Origin: Linum tenue | Taxonomy: Eukaryota > Streptophyta > Magnoliopsida > Malpighiales > Linaceae | Length of the DNA stretch: 64,000 nt | NCBI GenBank assembly: GCA_946122785.1 | Contig: CAMGYJ010000004.1 | Location: forward strand, 54,568,679 to 54,632,678 | Direction of reading: 5' to 3' | Shown here: in pieces, positions 21,184 through 32,338 of the stretch | How positions within the stretch are numbered: position 1 is the first letter of the stretch | Layout: the number at the start of each line of letters is the position of its first letter | Position numbers and translations under genes: made by a program | Notes under the pieces: generated by a model | Database searches by the model: none | What the model was told of the DNA's origin: nothing | Seen by the model: only the letters and a program-made list of their open reading frames with translations

Positions 21184-22514
21184 TCCTGCAAAAGAACAAC
21201 CCAAAGCGGAACCAAAAGAGCCAAAGAAAGGGTTAATCACACCCCCACACTTAAGAACAGAAAACAGCCCAACCATGGTTTCATCCATAGTTCGGGGGTC
21301 AAAAACTCGATCAATCAAGCATAATCTAAGTGGGGGTTCATATTCACGATAAAGTAGGCAACTTAAGGTTCACATCCATAGCAAATACACCCTCAAAGCA
21401 CATCATTAAGGACCCCAACCGGTGCTCACAACATGGCATGAAAAACAGGCATTTCATCGAACACCTTGTGTGCACTATTAAGGTAAGCATGAAATTGACA
21501 AAATTCTTGCACACAAGGGCTCAAACAAGCAAGGGGGACAGTGCCCAACACAATTCATACATAATCTAAGCATTCCCCTCAATCAATTGCACAAAATTCA
21601 CAAGATTCAAAGAGGTTCTCTAAACATGCACCCTAACACCCAATTCTCCATAATTAACATAGTTAAGGGCAAAATCAAACCTGGAGACTCAAGTAGAGGT
21701 GTAGGGGATGATGAGGGGAAGGCGATGGAAGCGACGAAAAGCCGAAAAGTGCCCGGAAGTGCTCGTCGGAGCCTCGCCGGAGTCCCGCCGGAAATCTCCT
21801 CCGGCGACTCAAAATCGAACCAAATCACCCCAAAAACGAGGGATAGGCCAATAATGGTGAGGGAAGGGTGGCTGTGGTGTTGGATCTGTGAAAAACTGAC
21901 CTAAAATGGCCGAAAATCGCCAATGAGGGTGAAAAGTCGCGGTTTTCCGGCGAGGGGGAGAGGATTCCGGTGAGTGATTTTGAATTTTCTGACCACTCGG
22001 CCGTGTCGGCCGAATTTATAGCCCATGGCTCGGCCACACGGGCATGCTCACACGACCGTGTGAGGTGCGGGGTGTGCTTGTGTTGGCCCACACGGCCGTG
22101 TGAAAGGCACAAATGGCCGTGTGGTAAATGCCGAGAGCTCACACGACCAAGGGGTAAAAACCACACGGCCGTGTGAGAATCAGAGTTGCCCGTGTCGGCC
22201 ACACGGCCTGGCCGAGGCAAACCACACGGCCGTATGAATTGCACATTTGGCCGTGTGGTATTTGCCGAGAGCTCATACGGCCATAGGCTCAAAACCACAC
22301 GGCCGTGTGATTTTCAGGCATGGCCGTGTGAACTGCTGGAGCCCCGAATTCAACCTGCTTTCACTCAAAAACAACATTCGACTCTGGAACAACACCTCAA
22401 GACTAAAAAAACACAAAAATCAAAAGGAAAAAGGTAAGAAAATGCAAACCTCGGTGGGGTTGCCTCCCCACAAGCGCTTCTTTACCGTCTTTTAGCTGGA
22501 CGCCAGTAGAGGAA
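21184..22514 (-). other. Spacer between integrase and env-position ORF, copy 1
   Basis: Non-coding leader of the downstream ORF. It contains a cluster of CACACGGCCGTGTG-type palindromes (listed separately) and G/C-rich CGCCGGAGTCCCGCCGG near 21776. Short open frames here are chance. Confidence 0.6.
22020..22335. repeat. Cluster of CACACGGCCGTGTG palindromes, copy 1
   Basis: The 14-bp palindrome or a one- or two-base variant occurs about ten times in 310 bp, for example near 22031, 22054, 22089, 22113, 22140, 22164, 22198, 22224, 22245 and 22294. Two near-identical 'GCCGTGTGG..TTTGCCGAGAGCTCA' subunits (near 22110 and 22250) suggest growth by local duplication. Repeated unchanged in copy 2 at +5445. 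Confidence 0.85.
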
Positions 22515-24074
22515 CTAAGGGTCCTCGAGCTTGATCAGCAGCTCTGCGCGCTCGACAGCACCTCCCAAATACAGCTTTAGGAGGTGGCCATTCACCTTGA
22601 ATGGCTCGGTTTGAGCATTGCTGATCTCCACCGCACCGTGCGGGAAAACTTGGCTGACCGTGAAGGGTCCCGACCACCTCGAACGGAGCTTACCCGAGAA
22701 GAGTTTCAGGCGTGCATTGAAGAGCAGAACACAATCACCTACCTGAAACTCTTTCGGGCCCCTCAACCGAGCGTCATGGAGACGCTTGGTGGCTCCTTGT
22801 AGAGCAGAGTGTTCTCGTAGGCGTGGTAACGCCACTCCTCCAACTCCAGCAGCTGCAACTTTCGTTCTGTACCTGCAACACTCAAATCCAGGTTTAGCAG
22901 CTTAATGGCCCAGAAGGCCTTGTGCTCTAGCTCTACCGGCAAATGGCACGCCTTCCCATAGACAAGCCTATAGGGAGAAGTGCCAATCGGATTTTTATAG
23001 GCCGTCCTATACGCCCAAAGAGCATCATCGAGCTTGGTGGACCAATCCTTGCGGGACTGATCCACCGTCTTTTCAATTATTCGTTTTAGCTCCCGGTTCG
23101 TCAGCTCGGCCTGCTCATTTGACTGGGGATGGTAGGCCACCGACATTTGATGCTTAACGCCATAGCGAGAGAGGAGTTTAGTGAATTGCCCTTGAAAATG
23201 GGTTCCTCTATCACTAATAATGGCGCGAGGTGTCCCGAACCGGGAGAACAGCTGCTTCAGAAAAGAGCAGACTCGTCTTGCATCATTGGTGGGCATGGCT
23301 TGAGCTTCTGCCCACCTTGAGACGTAGTCCACTGCAACCAATATGTACAGATTGCCAAAATATGGAGGGAATGGGCCCATGAAATCGATACCCCAAACAT
23401 AAAAAATCTCATAAATAACAGAAATATGTTGGGGCATCTCATCCCAGGAAGAAATGTTACCTGACCTTTGGCAGCGGTCGCACTGTCGTGCGAAGGTGTC
23501 TGCATCCTTGAAGAGCGAGGGCCAATAGAAGCCCGACTGTAGCACCTTCCGCGTCGTGCAATTTCCTCCATGGTGACCTCCAGTAGGTCCCTCGTGGCAT
23601 TGAGAGAGGATGTCTCTCATCTTGTGCTCCATGACACAGCGCCGGATCACGCCATCTGCTCCGATTCTGAAGAGGTAAGGATCCTCCCAGAAGTAATGCT
23701 TCAGATCGGAGAAGAACTTGCGCTTTGCATGAGTAGCCATCCCCTTGGGTAACTACTTGCCCACCAGATAATTGGCAAAGTTAGAATACCAAGGGGCCAC
23801 GTTGTCCACCAGTATCATCGCCAGCAATCGCTCACCCGGGAAGGAGTCATCGATCTCTTCCACGAAGTTGTCCACCGGAGGGGCTTCCAACCGTGAAAGA
23901 TGATCTGCAGCAACATTCTCGGCTCCTTTCTTGTCCCGGATTTCTATGTTGAATTCCTGCAGAAGCAGGATCCAGCGGATGAGCCGAGGCTTTGCATCAG
24001 CCTTGCTCATCAAGTAGTGAATCGCCGATTGATCTGTGTAGACCACCACATGGGAGAGCACCAGATATGGTCGG
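22515..24074 (-). pseudogene. Gypsy RNase H C-terminus and integrase, copy 1
   Basis: From 24074 downward: the C-terminal part of RNase H/connection (VVYTDQSAIHYLMSK, GAENVAADHLSRLE) to a TAG at about 23753, then integrase. Integrase shows the HHCC zinc-binding module ([11 protein letters not shown]...CDRCQ, about 23625-23465) and the DDE core ([10 protein letters not shown] near 23385, DRGTHFQ near 23200, E within [13 protein letters not shown] near 23110). A 1-nt frameshift near 22800 precedes the C-terminal DNA-binding part (WSGPFTVSQVFPHG near 22660). The GPF module and the post-integrase extension fit the Athila/Tat lineage. Copy 1 still has all three catalytic acidic residues but not an open frame. 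Confidence 0.85.
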
Positions 24075-25612
24075 TGTTAGAATATGACTTGAATTTGATT
24101 TGGGTTTGTTTTGTGTTTTAGGCCTATTCTGTTTGGGTTTGGGATTGGGCTTTGTTTTGACCTTTTCCTTGTATGTTTGGGAAAATGTATTTGGTTTTCT
24201 GTTTGAGATTAGGAGAAGAGTTCTATAAATACTCTTTATCACCCTAGTCTGTAGTAAGGTCAGTCAGGTTAGTTTGTTTGGTTTGTTCGTTCCGGAATTT
24301 GGTTTGTAACCTGTACTCTCCTCAAATTAGTGAAATTTGTTCTCCCCTGCCCGTGGACTAGCTAACACACATTGTGTTAGTGAACCACGTTAAATTTGTG
24401 TTCGTTCGTATTGGTCTGAATTATCGATTGCCACGCTTCTATTCTGACAAGTGGTATCAGAGCCTGGTTGATGAACCGAGTCCGATATAATTGACGGGAC
24501 GTGGGTTAAAGGCCGCTGCTCATTTTTTGATTCTGGCTTTTTGGCGATTCACTTTTGTTGATCACGTTTGTCTCCTGGAGTCTGCGCTGTTTGGTGGCGT
24601 CCTTGTGTCCAAGGAATTGGTTGCGGTTGTAGTAGTTTTGTCTTTGGCGAAGGATTAATTGAATCAAGGAGATTAAAATTGCGGACAGTGCGGCGCAATT
24701 TTGAGGGAGCAAGCCGCAGAAGTTGAAACTTTGTTTGGTGGGACGTTTTGATTAGGGTTTGGCGACTATTTGGTTGGTATTTGTTGAGAAGAAATTTTGA
24801 GGATTTGGACTTCGTCGAGGGGAGTTGGCAAATCAATTGAATTTGTGTTTGGTAACCGTTTGTGGGTTGGCAAAAATTTTGTTTGTTGCTCTTGGACGGC
24901 GGTTAGGGTTTTCGATCACCAATGATGTTTGTTATGGATTTGAAGATTGAGAAATCAATTTGGAGCGGCAGGTTTGAAGTTAGAGTTATAAATGATGTTG
25001 GCGTTATGGACGAGAATAACACCAAACTGGTTTTGCATGGCAAGTCCCAACATGAGTTGGACTTGCTGCATGTTTTGATTTGTTAACCGCCCTTATGGGC
25101 ATTTGGAGGCAGGGGAGAATCTGTTACAGCTGATTTGGAGGAGTTAGTACGTCTGGCAATTCTGATTGCATCTGAGTTTGGCGATTTGCATCGCGTTTGA
25201 GTTTGGTGATTTCGATCACATCTGGTACATCTGGCAACTTTGGTTGCGTCTGGTACATCTGGAAACTTTGGTTACGTCTGGTACATTTGGTATTTGAGAG
25301 AGAATTCAAGTCAAGGTGAAGATTGTTAGAATATGACTTGAATTTGATTTGGGTTTGTTTTGTGTTTTAGGCCTATTCTGTTTGGGTTTGGGATTGGGCT
25401 TTGTTTTGACCTTTTCCTTGTATGTTTGGGAAAATGAATTTGGTTTTCTGTTTGAGATTAGGAGAAGAGTTCTATAAATACTCTTTATCACCCTAGTCTG
25501 TAGTAAGGTCAGTCAGGTTAGTTTGTTTGGTTTGTTCGTTCCGGAATTTGGTTTGTAACCTGTACTCTCCTCAAATTAGTGAAATTTGTTCTCCCCTGCC
25601 CGTGGACTAGCT
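24075..25612 (+). mobile_element. TRIM-like LTR element, copy 1, 3' LTR truncated at the duplication junction
   Basis: 5' LTR 24075-24449 (375 bp, TGTTAGAATATG...TTCTGACA), primer-binding site TGGTATCAGAGCC at 24452-24464, internal region 24450-25323, 3' LTR from 25324 cut at 25612. The 5' target-site copy GTCGG is at 24070-24074. It is antisense to the Gypsy host. It encodes no gag or pol; the internal region has only short open frames and repeats such as GTCTGGTACATCTGG (about 25195-25285). Confidence 0.88.
25609..25612. other. Tandem-duplication junction with AGCT microhomology
   Basis: To the left the sequence follows the TRIM LTR (CGTGGACTAGCT); to the right it follows the env-position ORF (CAGCTGCTCGAACTGG, as at 20167). 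The bases AGCT belong to both. This marks the head-to-tail join of the ~5.4-kb duplication. Confidence 0.85.
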
Positions 25613-26628
25613 GCTCGAACTGGTGGGTGAAGTAGTCCTGCCCGGGGAAAGCGGAGCTGCCACCCCCGTACGCGAAGGTGGTGGGGCGGAGGGCAGCAGC
25701 AACAGTATCCACATCCTCGGGCTCCACATCATCAACAGCCTCATCCTCCTGGTCCTCTGGCTGGTCCTCCTCTGGGATCTGAGGTTCCGGAAACCCTTCG
25801 ATCCACATTATGCCGCGGTTCTCACGCAGCAGGTGCATGTAACCAATCGTCTCTCTGCCGAAGACACTGGTGCTCCCCTGCTATGTGCACCCCTGCAGTG
25901 AAAGCCCGAAGTAGGTGGCCAGGCGGGTAATGAGGGGGTGCAGTGCAGGCTCTTCAACTCGGAAGCACTCTTCTCAAAGGTTCTGGCCACCATAGAACCC
26001 AAGTGGAGAGGATGGTCGGCCTGGCGGATAGACTGAATGAAGTACAGGCCCCGCTTGGTGATGGCGTTGGCGCTGTCTGAAGCGGGGGTGTAGGAATTTG
26101 CTAGCAGGTGGTGGAGGATGCGATTGTCGAGCTGAAGGGTGCTAGCCTTCGTCTTCCCTGCAACGAAGGAACGCTGCTTGCCTGGCTGAGCGAGGCGGGT
26201 GTACAGCGTCCTGAAGTTCACACCCACCGGATCGCTGACCTCGGTGACGTAGTCCTCACTATCGGCCAGGCCGAGGTCGAGAGCAGTGGCCAACTCGTGG
26301 TAGCTCATAGATCGTGGTACACCACCGAGCCGGAACTTGACGGCGTTACTGTCTGTCCAACTCTCTGTGGATGCGTGCTTGAAGGTCGTGTAGAACTCCA
26401 GCACGGGCTCGTGGTAGACCTTCTAGCGGATGGAGAGCAGACGGCACCAAGGCCGGTTGGTGACGATGGCGGCGAAGTGCTCATAGCAGTGCAACTCCTC
26501 AAACTCTCGCTTGGACCAGCAGTGGTGCTGCCCAAACGAGCAGGCCAGGACGTGCTTGAACCGATCCTAGTAGGGGCCCCGCTTCAAATCCCGAATGAAC
26601 GGGTGCTTGGGTTCGGGTTTCGTCATGG
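25613..26628 (-). pseudogene. Gypsy env-position ORF, copy 2, C-terminus lost
   Basis: Identical in layout to 20168-21183, with the same two TAG stops (26568-26570 and 26423-26425) and the same frameshift near 25850-25885, but cut at the junction. It therefore lacks the Gln-rich C-terminus; the residual frame runs into TRIM LTR sequence and stops at about 25518. One coding difference from copy 1 (Val to Met, 25991) is visible. Confidence 0.8.
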
Positions 26629-27959
26629 TCCTGCAAAAGAACAACCCAAAGCGGAACCAAAAGAGCCAAAGAAAGGGTTAATCACACCCCCACACTTAAG
26701 AACAGAAAACAGCCCAACCATGGTTTCATCCATAGTTCGGGGGTCAAAAACTCGATCAATCAAGCATAATCTAAGTGGGGGTGCATATTCACGATAAAGT
26801 AGGCAACTTAAGGTTCACATCCATAGCAAATACACCCTCAAAGCACATCATTAAGGACCCCAACCGGTGCTCACAACATGGCATGAAAAACAGGCATTTC
26901 ATCGAACACCTTGTGTGCACTATTAAGGTAAGCATGAAATTGACAAAATTCTTGCACACAAGGGCTCAAACAAGCAAGGGGGACAGTGCCCAACACAATT
27001 CATACATAATCTAAGCATTCCCCTCAATCAATTGCACAAAATTCACAAGATTCAAAGAGGTTCTCTAAACATGCACCCTAACACCCAATTCTCCATAATT
27101 AACATAGTTAAGGGCAAAATCAAACCTGGAGACTCAAGTAGAGGTGTAGGGGATGATGAGGGGAAGGCGATGGAAGCGACGAAAAGCCGAAAAGTGCCCG
27201 GAAGTGCTCGTCGGAGCCTCGCCGGAGTCCCGCCGGAAATCTCCTCCGGCGACTCAAAATCGAACCAAATCACCCCAAAAACGAGGGATAGGCCAATAAT
27301 GGTGAGGGAAGGGTGGCTGTGGTGTTGGATCTGTGAAAAACTGACCTAAAATGGCCGAAAATCGCCAATGAGGGTGAAAAGTCGCGGTTTTCCGGCGAGG
27401 GGGAGAGGATTCCGGTGAGTGATTTTGAATTTTCTGACCACTCGGCCGTGTCGGCCGAATTTATAGCCCATGGCTCGGCCACACGGGCATGCTCACACGA
27501 CCGTGTGAGGTGCGGGGTGTGCTTGTGTTGGCCCACACGGCCGTGTGAAAGGCACAAATGGCCGTGTGGTAAATGCCGAGAGCTCACACGACCAAGGGGT
27601 AAAAACCACACGGCCGTGTGAGAATCAGAGTTGCCCGTGTCGGCCACACGGCCTGGCCGAGGCAAACCACACGGCCGTATGAATTGCACATTTGGCCGTG
27701 TGGTATTTGCCGAGAGCTCATACGGCCATAGGCTCAAAACCACACGGCCGTGTGATTTTCAGGCATGGCCGTGTGAACTGCTGGAGCCCCGAATTCAACC
27801 TGCTTTCACTCAAAAACAACATTCGACTCTGGAACAACACCTCAAGACTAAAAAAACACAAAAATCAAAAGGAAAAAGGTAAGAAAATGCAAACCTCGGT
27901 GGGGTTGCCTCCCCACAAGCGCTTCTTTACCGTCTTTTAGCTGGACGCCAGTAGAGGAA
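26629..27959 (-). other. Spacer between integrase and env-position ORF, copy 2
   Basis: Copy of 21184-22514 at +5445 with one base change noticed (26783, t to g). It contains the second cluster of CACACGGCCGTGTG palindromes at 27465-27780. Confidence 0.75.
27465..27780. repeat. Cluster of CACACGGCCGTGTG palindromes, copy 2
   Basis: Same arrangement as at 22020-22335, shifted by 5445 bp, with no difference noticed. Confidence 0.85.
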
Positions 27960-28830
27960 CTAAGGGTCCTCGAGCTTGATCAGCAGCTCTGCGCGCTCGA
28001 CAGCACCTCCCAAATACAGCTTTAGGAGGTGGCCATTCACCTTGAATGGCTCGGTTTGAGCATCTGCCCACCTTGAGACGTAGTCCACTGCAACCAATAT
28101 GTACAGATTGCCAAAATATGGAGGGAATGGGCCTATGAAATCGATACCCCAAACATAAAAAATCTCATAAATAACAGAAATATGTTGGGGCATCTCATCC
28201 CAGGAAGAAATGTTACCTGACCTTTGGCAGCGGTCGCACTGTCGTGCGAAGGTGTCTGCATCCTTGAAGAGCGAGGGCCAATAGAAGCCCGACTGTAGCA
28301 CCTTCCGCGTCGTGCAATTTCCTCCATGGTGACCTCCAGTAGGTCCCTCGTGGCATTGAGAGAGGATGTCTCTCATCTTGTGCTCCATGACACAGCGCCG
28401 GATCACGCCATCTGCTCCGATTCTGAAGAGGTAAGGATCCTCCCAGAAGTAATGCTTCAGATCGGAGAAGAACTTGCGCTTTGCATGAGTAGCCATCCCC
28501 TTGGGTAACTACTTGCCCACCAGATAATTGGCAAAGTTAGAATACCAAGGGGCCACGTTGTCCACCAGTATCATCGCCAGCAATCGCTCACCCGGGAAGG
28601 AGTCATCGATCTCTTCCACGAAGTTGTCCACCGGAGGGGCTTCCAACCGTGAAAGATGATCTGCAGCAACATTCTCGGCTCCTTTCTTGTCCCGGATTTC
28701 TATGTTGAATTCCTGCAGAAGCAGGATCCAGCGGATGAGCCGAGGCTTTGCATCAGCCTTGCTCATCAAGTAGTGAATCGCCGATTGATCTGTGTAGACC
28801 ACCACATGGGAGAGCACCAGATATGGTCGG
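27960..28830 (-). pseudogene. Gypsy RNase H C-terminus and integrase, copy 2, with 689-bp deletion
   Basis: Matches 22515-24074 except that copy-1 bases of about 22617-23305 are missing. The deletion removes the second Asp and the Glu of the integrase DDE triad and the C-terminal binding module, but by chance leaves an open frame of 178 codons (27960-28496) joining the zinc-binding module to the last residues. Copy 1 has TTGAGC at both breakpoints, so a short direct repeat probably mediated the loss. This copy cannot encode active integrase. Confidence 0.88.
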
Positions 28831-30454
28831 TGTTAGAATATGACTTGAATTTGATTTGGGTTTGTTTTGTGTTTTAGGCCTATTCTGTTTGGGTTTGGGA
28901 TTGGGCTTTGTTTTGACCTTTTCCTTGTATGTTTGGGAAAATGTATTTGGTTTTCTGTTTGAGATTAGGAGAAGAGTTCTATAAATACTCTTTATCACCC
29001 TAGTCTGTAGTAAGGTCAGTCAGGTTAGTTTGTTTGGTTTGTTCGTTCCGGAATTTGGTTTGTAACCTGTACTCTCCTCAAATTAGTGAAATTTGTTCTC
29101 CCCTGCCCGTGGACTAGCTAACACACATTGTGTTAGTGAACCACGTTAAATTTGTGTTCGTTCGTATTGGTCTGAATTATCGATTGCCACGCTTCTATTC
29201 TGACAAGTGGTATCAGAGCCTGGTTGATGAACCGAGTCCGATATAATTGACGGGACGTGGGTTAAAGGCCGCTGCTCATTTTTTGATTCTGGCTTTTTGG
29301 CGATTCACTTTTGTTGATCACGTTTGTCTCCTGGAGTCTGCGCTGTTTGGTGGCGTCCTTGTGTCCAAGGAATTGGTTGCGGTTGTAGTAGTTTTGTCTT
29401 TGGCGAAGGATTAATTGAATCAAGGAGATTAAAATTGCGGACAGTGCGGCGCAATTTTGAGGGAGCAAGCCGCAGAAGTTGAAACTTTGTTTGGTGGGAC
29501 GTTTTGATTAGGGTTTGGCGACTATTTGGTTGGTATTTGTTGAGAAGAAATTTTGAGGATTTGGACTTCGTCGAGGGGAGTTGGCAAATCAATTGAATTT
29601 GTGTTTGGTAACCGTTTGTGGGTTGGCAAAAATTTTGTTTGTTGCTCTTGGACGGCGGTTAGGGTTTTCGATCACCAATGATGTTTGTTATGGATTTGAA
29701 GATTGAGAAATCAATTTGGAGCGGCAGGTTTGAAGTTAGAGTTATAAATGATGTTGGCGTTATGGACGAGAATAACACCAAACTGGTTTTGCATGGCAAG
29801 TCCCAACATGAGTTGGACTTGCTGCATGTTTTGATTTGTTAACCGCCCTTATGGGCATTTGGAGGCAGGGGAGATTCTGTTACAGCTGATTTGGAGGAGT
29901 TAGTACGTCTGGCAATTCTGATTGCATCTGAGTTTGGCGATTTGCATCGCGTTTGAGTTTGGTGATTTCGATCACATCTGGTACATCTGGCAACTTTGGT
30001 TGCGTCTGGTACATCTGGAAACTTTGGTTACGTCTGGTACATTTGGTATTTGAGAGAGAATTCAAGTCAAGGTGAAGATTGTTAGAATATGACTTGAATT
30101 TGATTTGGGTTTGTTTTGTGTTTTAGGCCTATTCTGTTTGGGTTTGGGATTGGGCTTTGTTTTGACCTTTTCCTTGTATGTTTGGGAAAATGAATTTGGT
30201 TTTCTGTTTGAGATTAGGAGAAGAGTTCTATAAATACTCTTTATCACCCTAGTCTGTAGTAAGGTCAGTCAGGTTAGTTTGTTTGGTTTGTTCGTTCCGG
30301 AATTTGGTTTGTAACCTGTACTCTCCTCAAATTAGTGAAATTTGTTCTCCCCTGCCCGTGGACTAGCTAGCACACATTGTGTTAGTGAACCACGTTAAAT
30401 TTGTGTTCGTTCGTATTGGTCTGAATTATCGATTGCCACGCTTCTGTTCTGACA
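28831..30454 (+). mobile_element. TRIM-like LTR element, copy 2, complete, TSD GTCGG
   Basis: Complete 1624-bp element: 5' LTR 28831-29205 and 3' LTR 30080-30454 (375 bp each), internal 29206-30079 with PBS TGGTATCAGAGCC at 29208-29220. It is flanked by GTCGG at 28826-28830 and 30455-30459. The two LTRs differ at three positions by eye (about 0.8%). It has no coding capacity, so it must be mobilised in trans by a Copia-type element using the same Met-tRNA primer. It splits the RNase H region of the Gypsy host. Confidence 0.92.
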
Positions 30455-31783
30455 GTCGGAATTTATCGAAAGCATACACCACAACGAGGAGCTCCTTCTC
30501 AGTGGTGGTGTAATTCTCCTGTGCATCATTCAAGGTCTTTGACGCGTAGTAGATGGGCTGGAAGTGCTTCCCGCTTCTCTGACCCAGAACAGCTCCGACT
30601 GCATAGTCACTCGCATCGCACATCAGCTCAAAGGGTAGAGACCAATCAGGAGTCACCATGATGGGAGCGTGGGTGAGCTTCTCCTTCAAAGTCTCGAATG
30701 CTGCTGTGCACTCAGGAGTGAACTGAACTGGTGTATCCTTCTCTAGCAGCTTGGTCAGAGGCAGGGCAATCTTCGAGAAATCTTTGATGAAGCGCCGATA
30801 GAAGTCTGCATGACCCAGAAAGCTGCGAATCCCCTTCACAGAAACGGGAGGAGGTAGCTGACTGATCGTCTCAATCTTCGCGCGATCCACCTCAATCCCC
30901 TGCTTGGAGATCTTGTGCCCGAGCACAATGCCCTCACGAACCATAAAGTGGCACTTCTCCCAGCTGAGTGCCAGATTAGTCTCCTCGCACCTCTTCAGAA
31001 CGAGTTCCAGGTTACGGAGACAGTGAGTGAAGGAGTCTCCATATACCGAGACATCATCCATGAAGACTTCCATGATCTCTCCAACCAGTCTGTCGAAGAT
31101 CGCCAGCATGCATCTCTAGAAGGTCGCCGGTGCATTACACAGCCCAAATGGAATCCTCCGGTAAGCAAAGGTACCGAAGGGGCAAGTGAATGTGGTCTTC
31201 GCCTGATCCTCCGGTGCAATAGGAATCTGGAAGTAACCAGACATGCCATCCAGGAAGCAATAAAACTCATGGCCAGCCAACCTCTCCAGCATCTGATCAA
31301 TGAAAGGTAGGGGAAAATTATCTTTCCTAGTGGCGTCGTTCAGGCGCCGGTAATCGATGCAAACTCTCCAGCCGGTCACGGTCCGCATCGGGATCAACTC
31401 CTTCTTCTCATTCGGGACCACAGTCATCCCGCCTTTCTTCGGGACCACCTGAGTGGGACTGACCCACTTGCTATCAGATATAGCGAAGATGATCCGTGCA
31501 TCCATGAGCTTCACAATCTCTGCCCGGACCACTGCCTCCAAGTTAGGAGACAATCTCCGCTGTGGCTGCCTGACTGGCTTAATCTCATCCTCCATCAGAA
31601 TTCTGTGGGAGCAGAAGGAGCCTCTGATATCGGTGATCTTCCAAGCCATGGCCCAGGCATACTTCTGCAGCAGAGCCACCAGGCTGCTCTTCTGCTCGGG
31701 TGTGAGATCCGAGCTGATAATGACCGGGAGCTTATTCCCCTCCCGGAGAAATGCATACTCCAGGTGAGAGGGGAGGGGCTTAA
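30455..31783 (-). pseudogene. Gypsy reverse transcriptase and RNase H N-terminal part
   Basis: Minus strand from 31783: YIKPLPSHLEYAFL, then RT fingers/palm (WRVCIDYRRLNDAT near 31375, FLDGMSGYFQIP near 31250, FGLCNAPATF near 31125), a TAG at 31116-31118 in place of the usual Gln, then the catalytic FMDD motif (near 31060), LGHKIS, FLGHADFYRRFIKDFS and RNase H (FELMCDASDYAVGAVLGQ near 30620, YTTTEKELL near 30510). It ends at the TRIM insertion in DKFR. The catalytic residues are present, but the stop and the missing 5' half disable it. Confidence 0.9.
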
Positions 31784-31925
31784 TGTAACATCCCGTTTCG
31801 GCTAAAATCGTATTAATGCCACCAGAAAATTTCACGATTTAAAATCGAGCATTTTGGCAGTATTTCGACGAAAATCGGATTATCAATCGATCGGATAAGT
31901 ATACGTATTATATATATATAATATA
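31784..31925. other. Sequence beyond the Gypsy truncation point, LTR-like start
   Basis: At 31784 homology to pol stops and TGTAACATCCCGTTTCGG begins, which looks like the start of a plant Gypsy LTR. No matching CA end or partner LTR was found, so a solo or truncated LTR is only a suggestion. It runs into an (AT)n tract at 31908-31930. Confidence 0.3.
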
Positions 31926-32338
31926 TATATGGCAAAGGCTAGCATACGTCCGGGTGTACGCTAGCCTATCGTACGCCCCATTGAGTTTTGCTATTTAGAC
32001 AAAGAATTAATCGGAGTTTGGGACATGATACTATACCCTAATCCCTAATGGGTGAATCCCAGTCCCCAATTCACTAACCCAAAGCATGAGATTCGTTTAA
32101 TCTTAAAAATGAAAATCAACGATTCTGATTCGTCGAAATTTTCATTGGTTTTCATTTTAAGATTAAACGAACCTCATGGTTTGGGTTAGAAAATTTGGGA
32201 CTGGGGTTCACCCATTAGAGGTTAGGGTATAGTATCATACCCCAAACTCCGATTAATTCATGATCTATATAGTTAAACTCAATGGGGCGTACGCTAGGTT
32301 AGCGTACGCCCGGGCATACGCTAGCCTGAACCATATAT
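31926..32338. mobile_element. Fold-back element with ~180-bp terminal inverted repeats
   Basis: The left arm (about 31926-32118) and right arm (about 32155-32338) are imperfect reverse complements over most of the length. Shared words include CGTACGCCCCATTGAGTTT, GAATTAATCGGAGTTTGGG, ATGATACTATACCCTAA and CTAATGGGTGAA. The ends repeat GGCTAGC.TACG / CGTACGCTA, giving small nested hairpins. The flanks are (AT)n, so a target duplication cannot be defined. It is non-coding; superfamily unknown (a long-TIR Mutator-type MITE is possible). Confidence 0.85.

Larger units (their letters stand above)
19830..31783 (-). mobile_element. Athila/Tat-like Ty3/Gypsy element, tandemly duplicated and 5'-truncated
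   Basis: Minus-strand order is RT, RNase H, integrase, spacer, then a transposon-protein ORF at the position of Athila env-like genes. RT begins at about 31783, where homology stops abruptly; gag and protease are absent. A TRIM-like element interrupts the RNase H region. A ~5445-bp segment (20168-25612) is repeated at 25613-30368 with four differences noticed by eye (20544, 21338, 23378, 25115 in copy-1 coordinates), apart from a 689-bp deletion in copy 2. LTRs could not be identified. Multiple stops and frameshifts make the element non-autonomous. Confidence 0.85.

Noticed and set aside
20663..21352. 229-codon open frame on the plus strand (also 26108-26797)
   Set aside because: It is antisense to the Gypsy env-position ORF, has no recognisable domain, and is duplicated only because the host segment is.
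27960..28496. A distinct 178-residue integrase-like gene
   Set aside because: It is the deleted second copy of the Gypsy integrase. The open frame is an accidental product of the 689-bp deletion.
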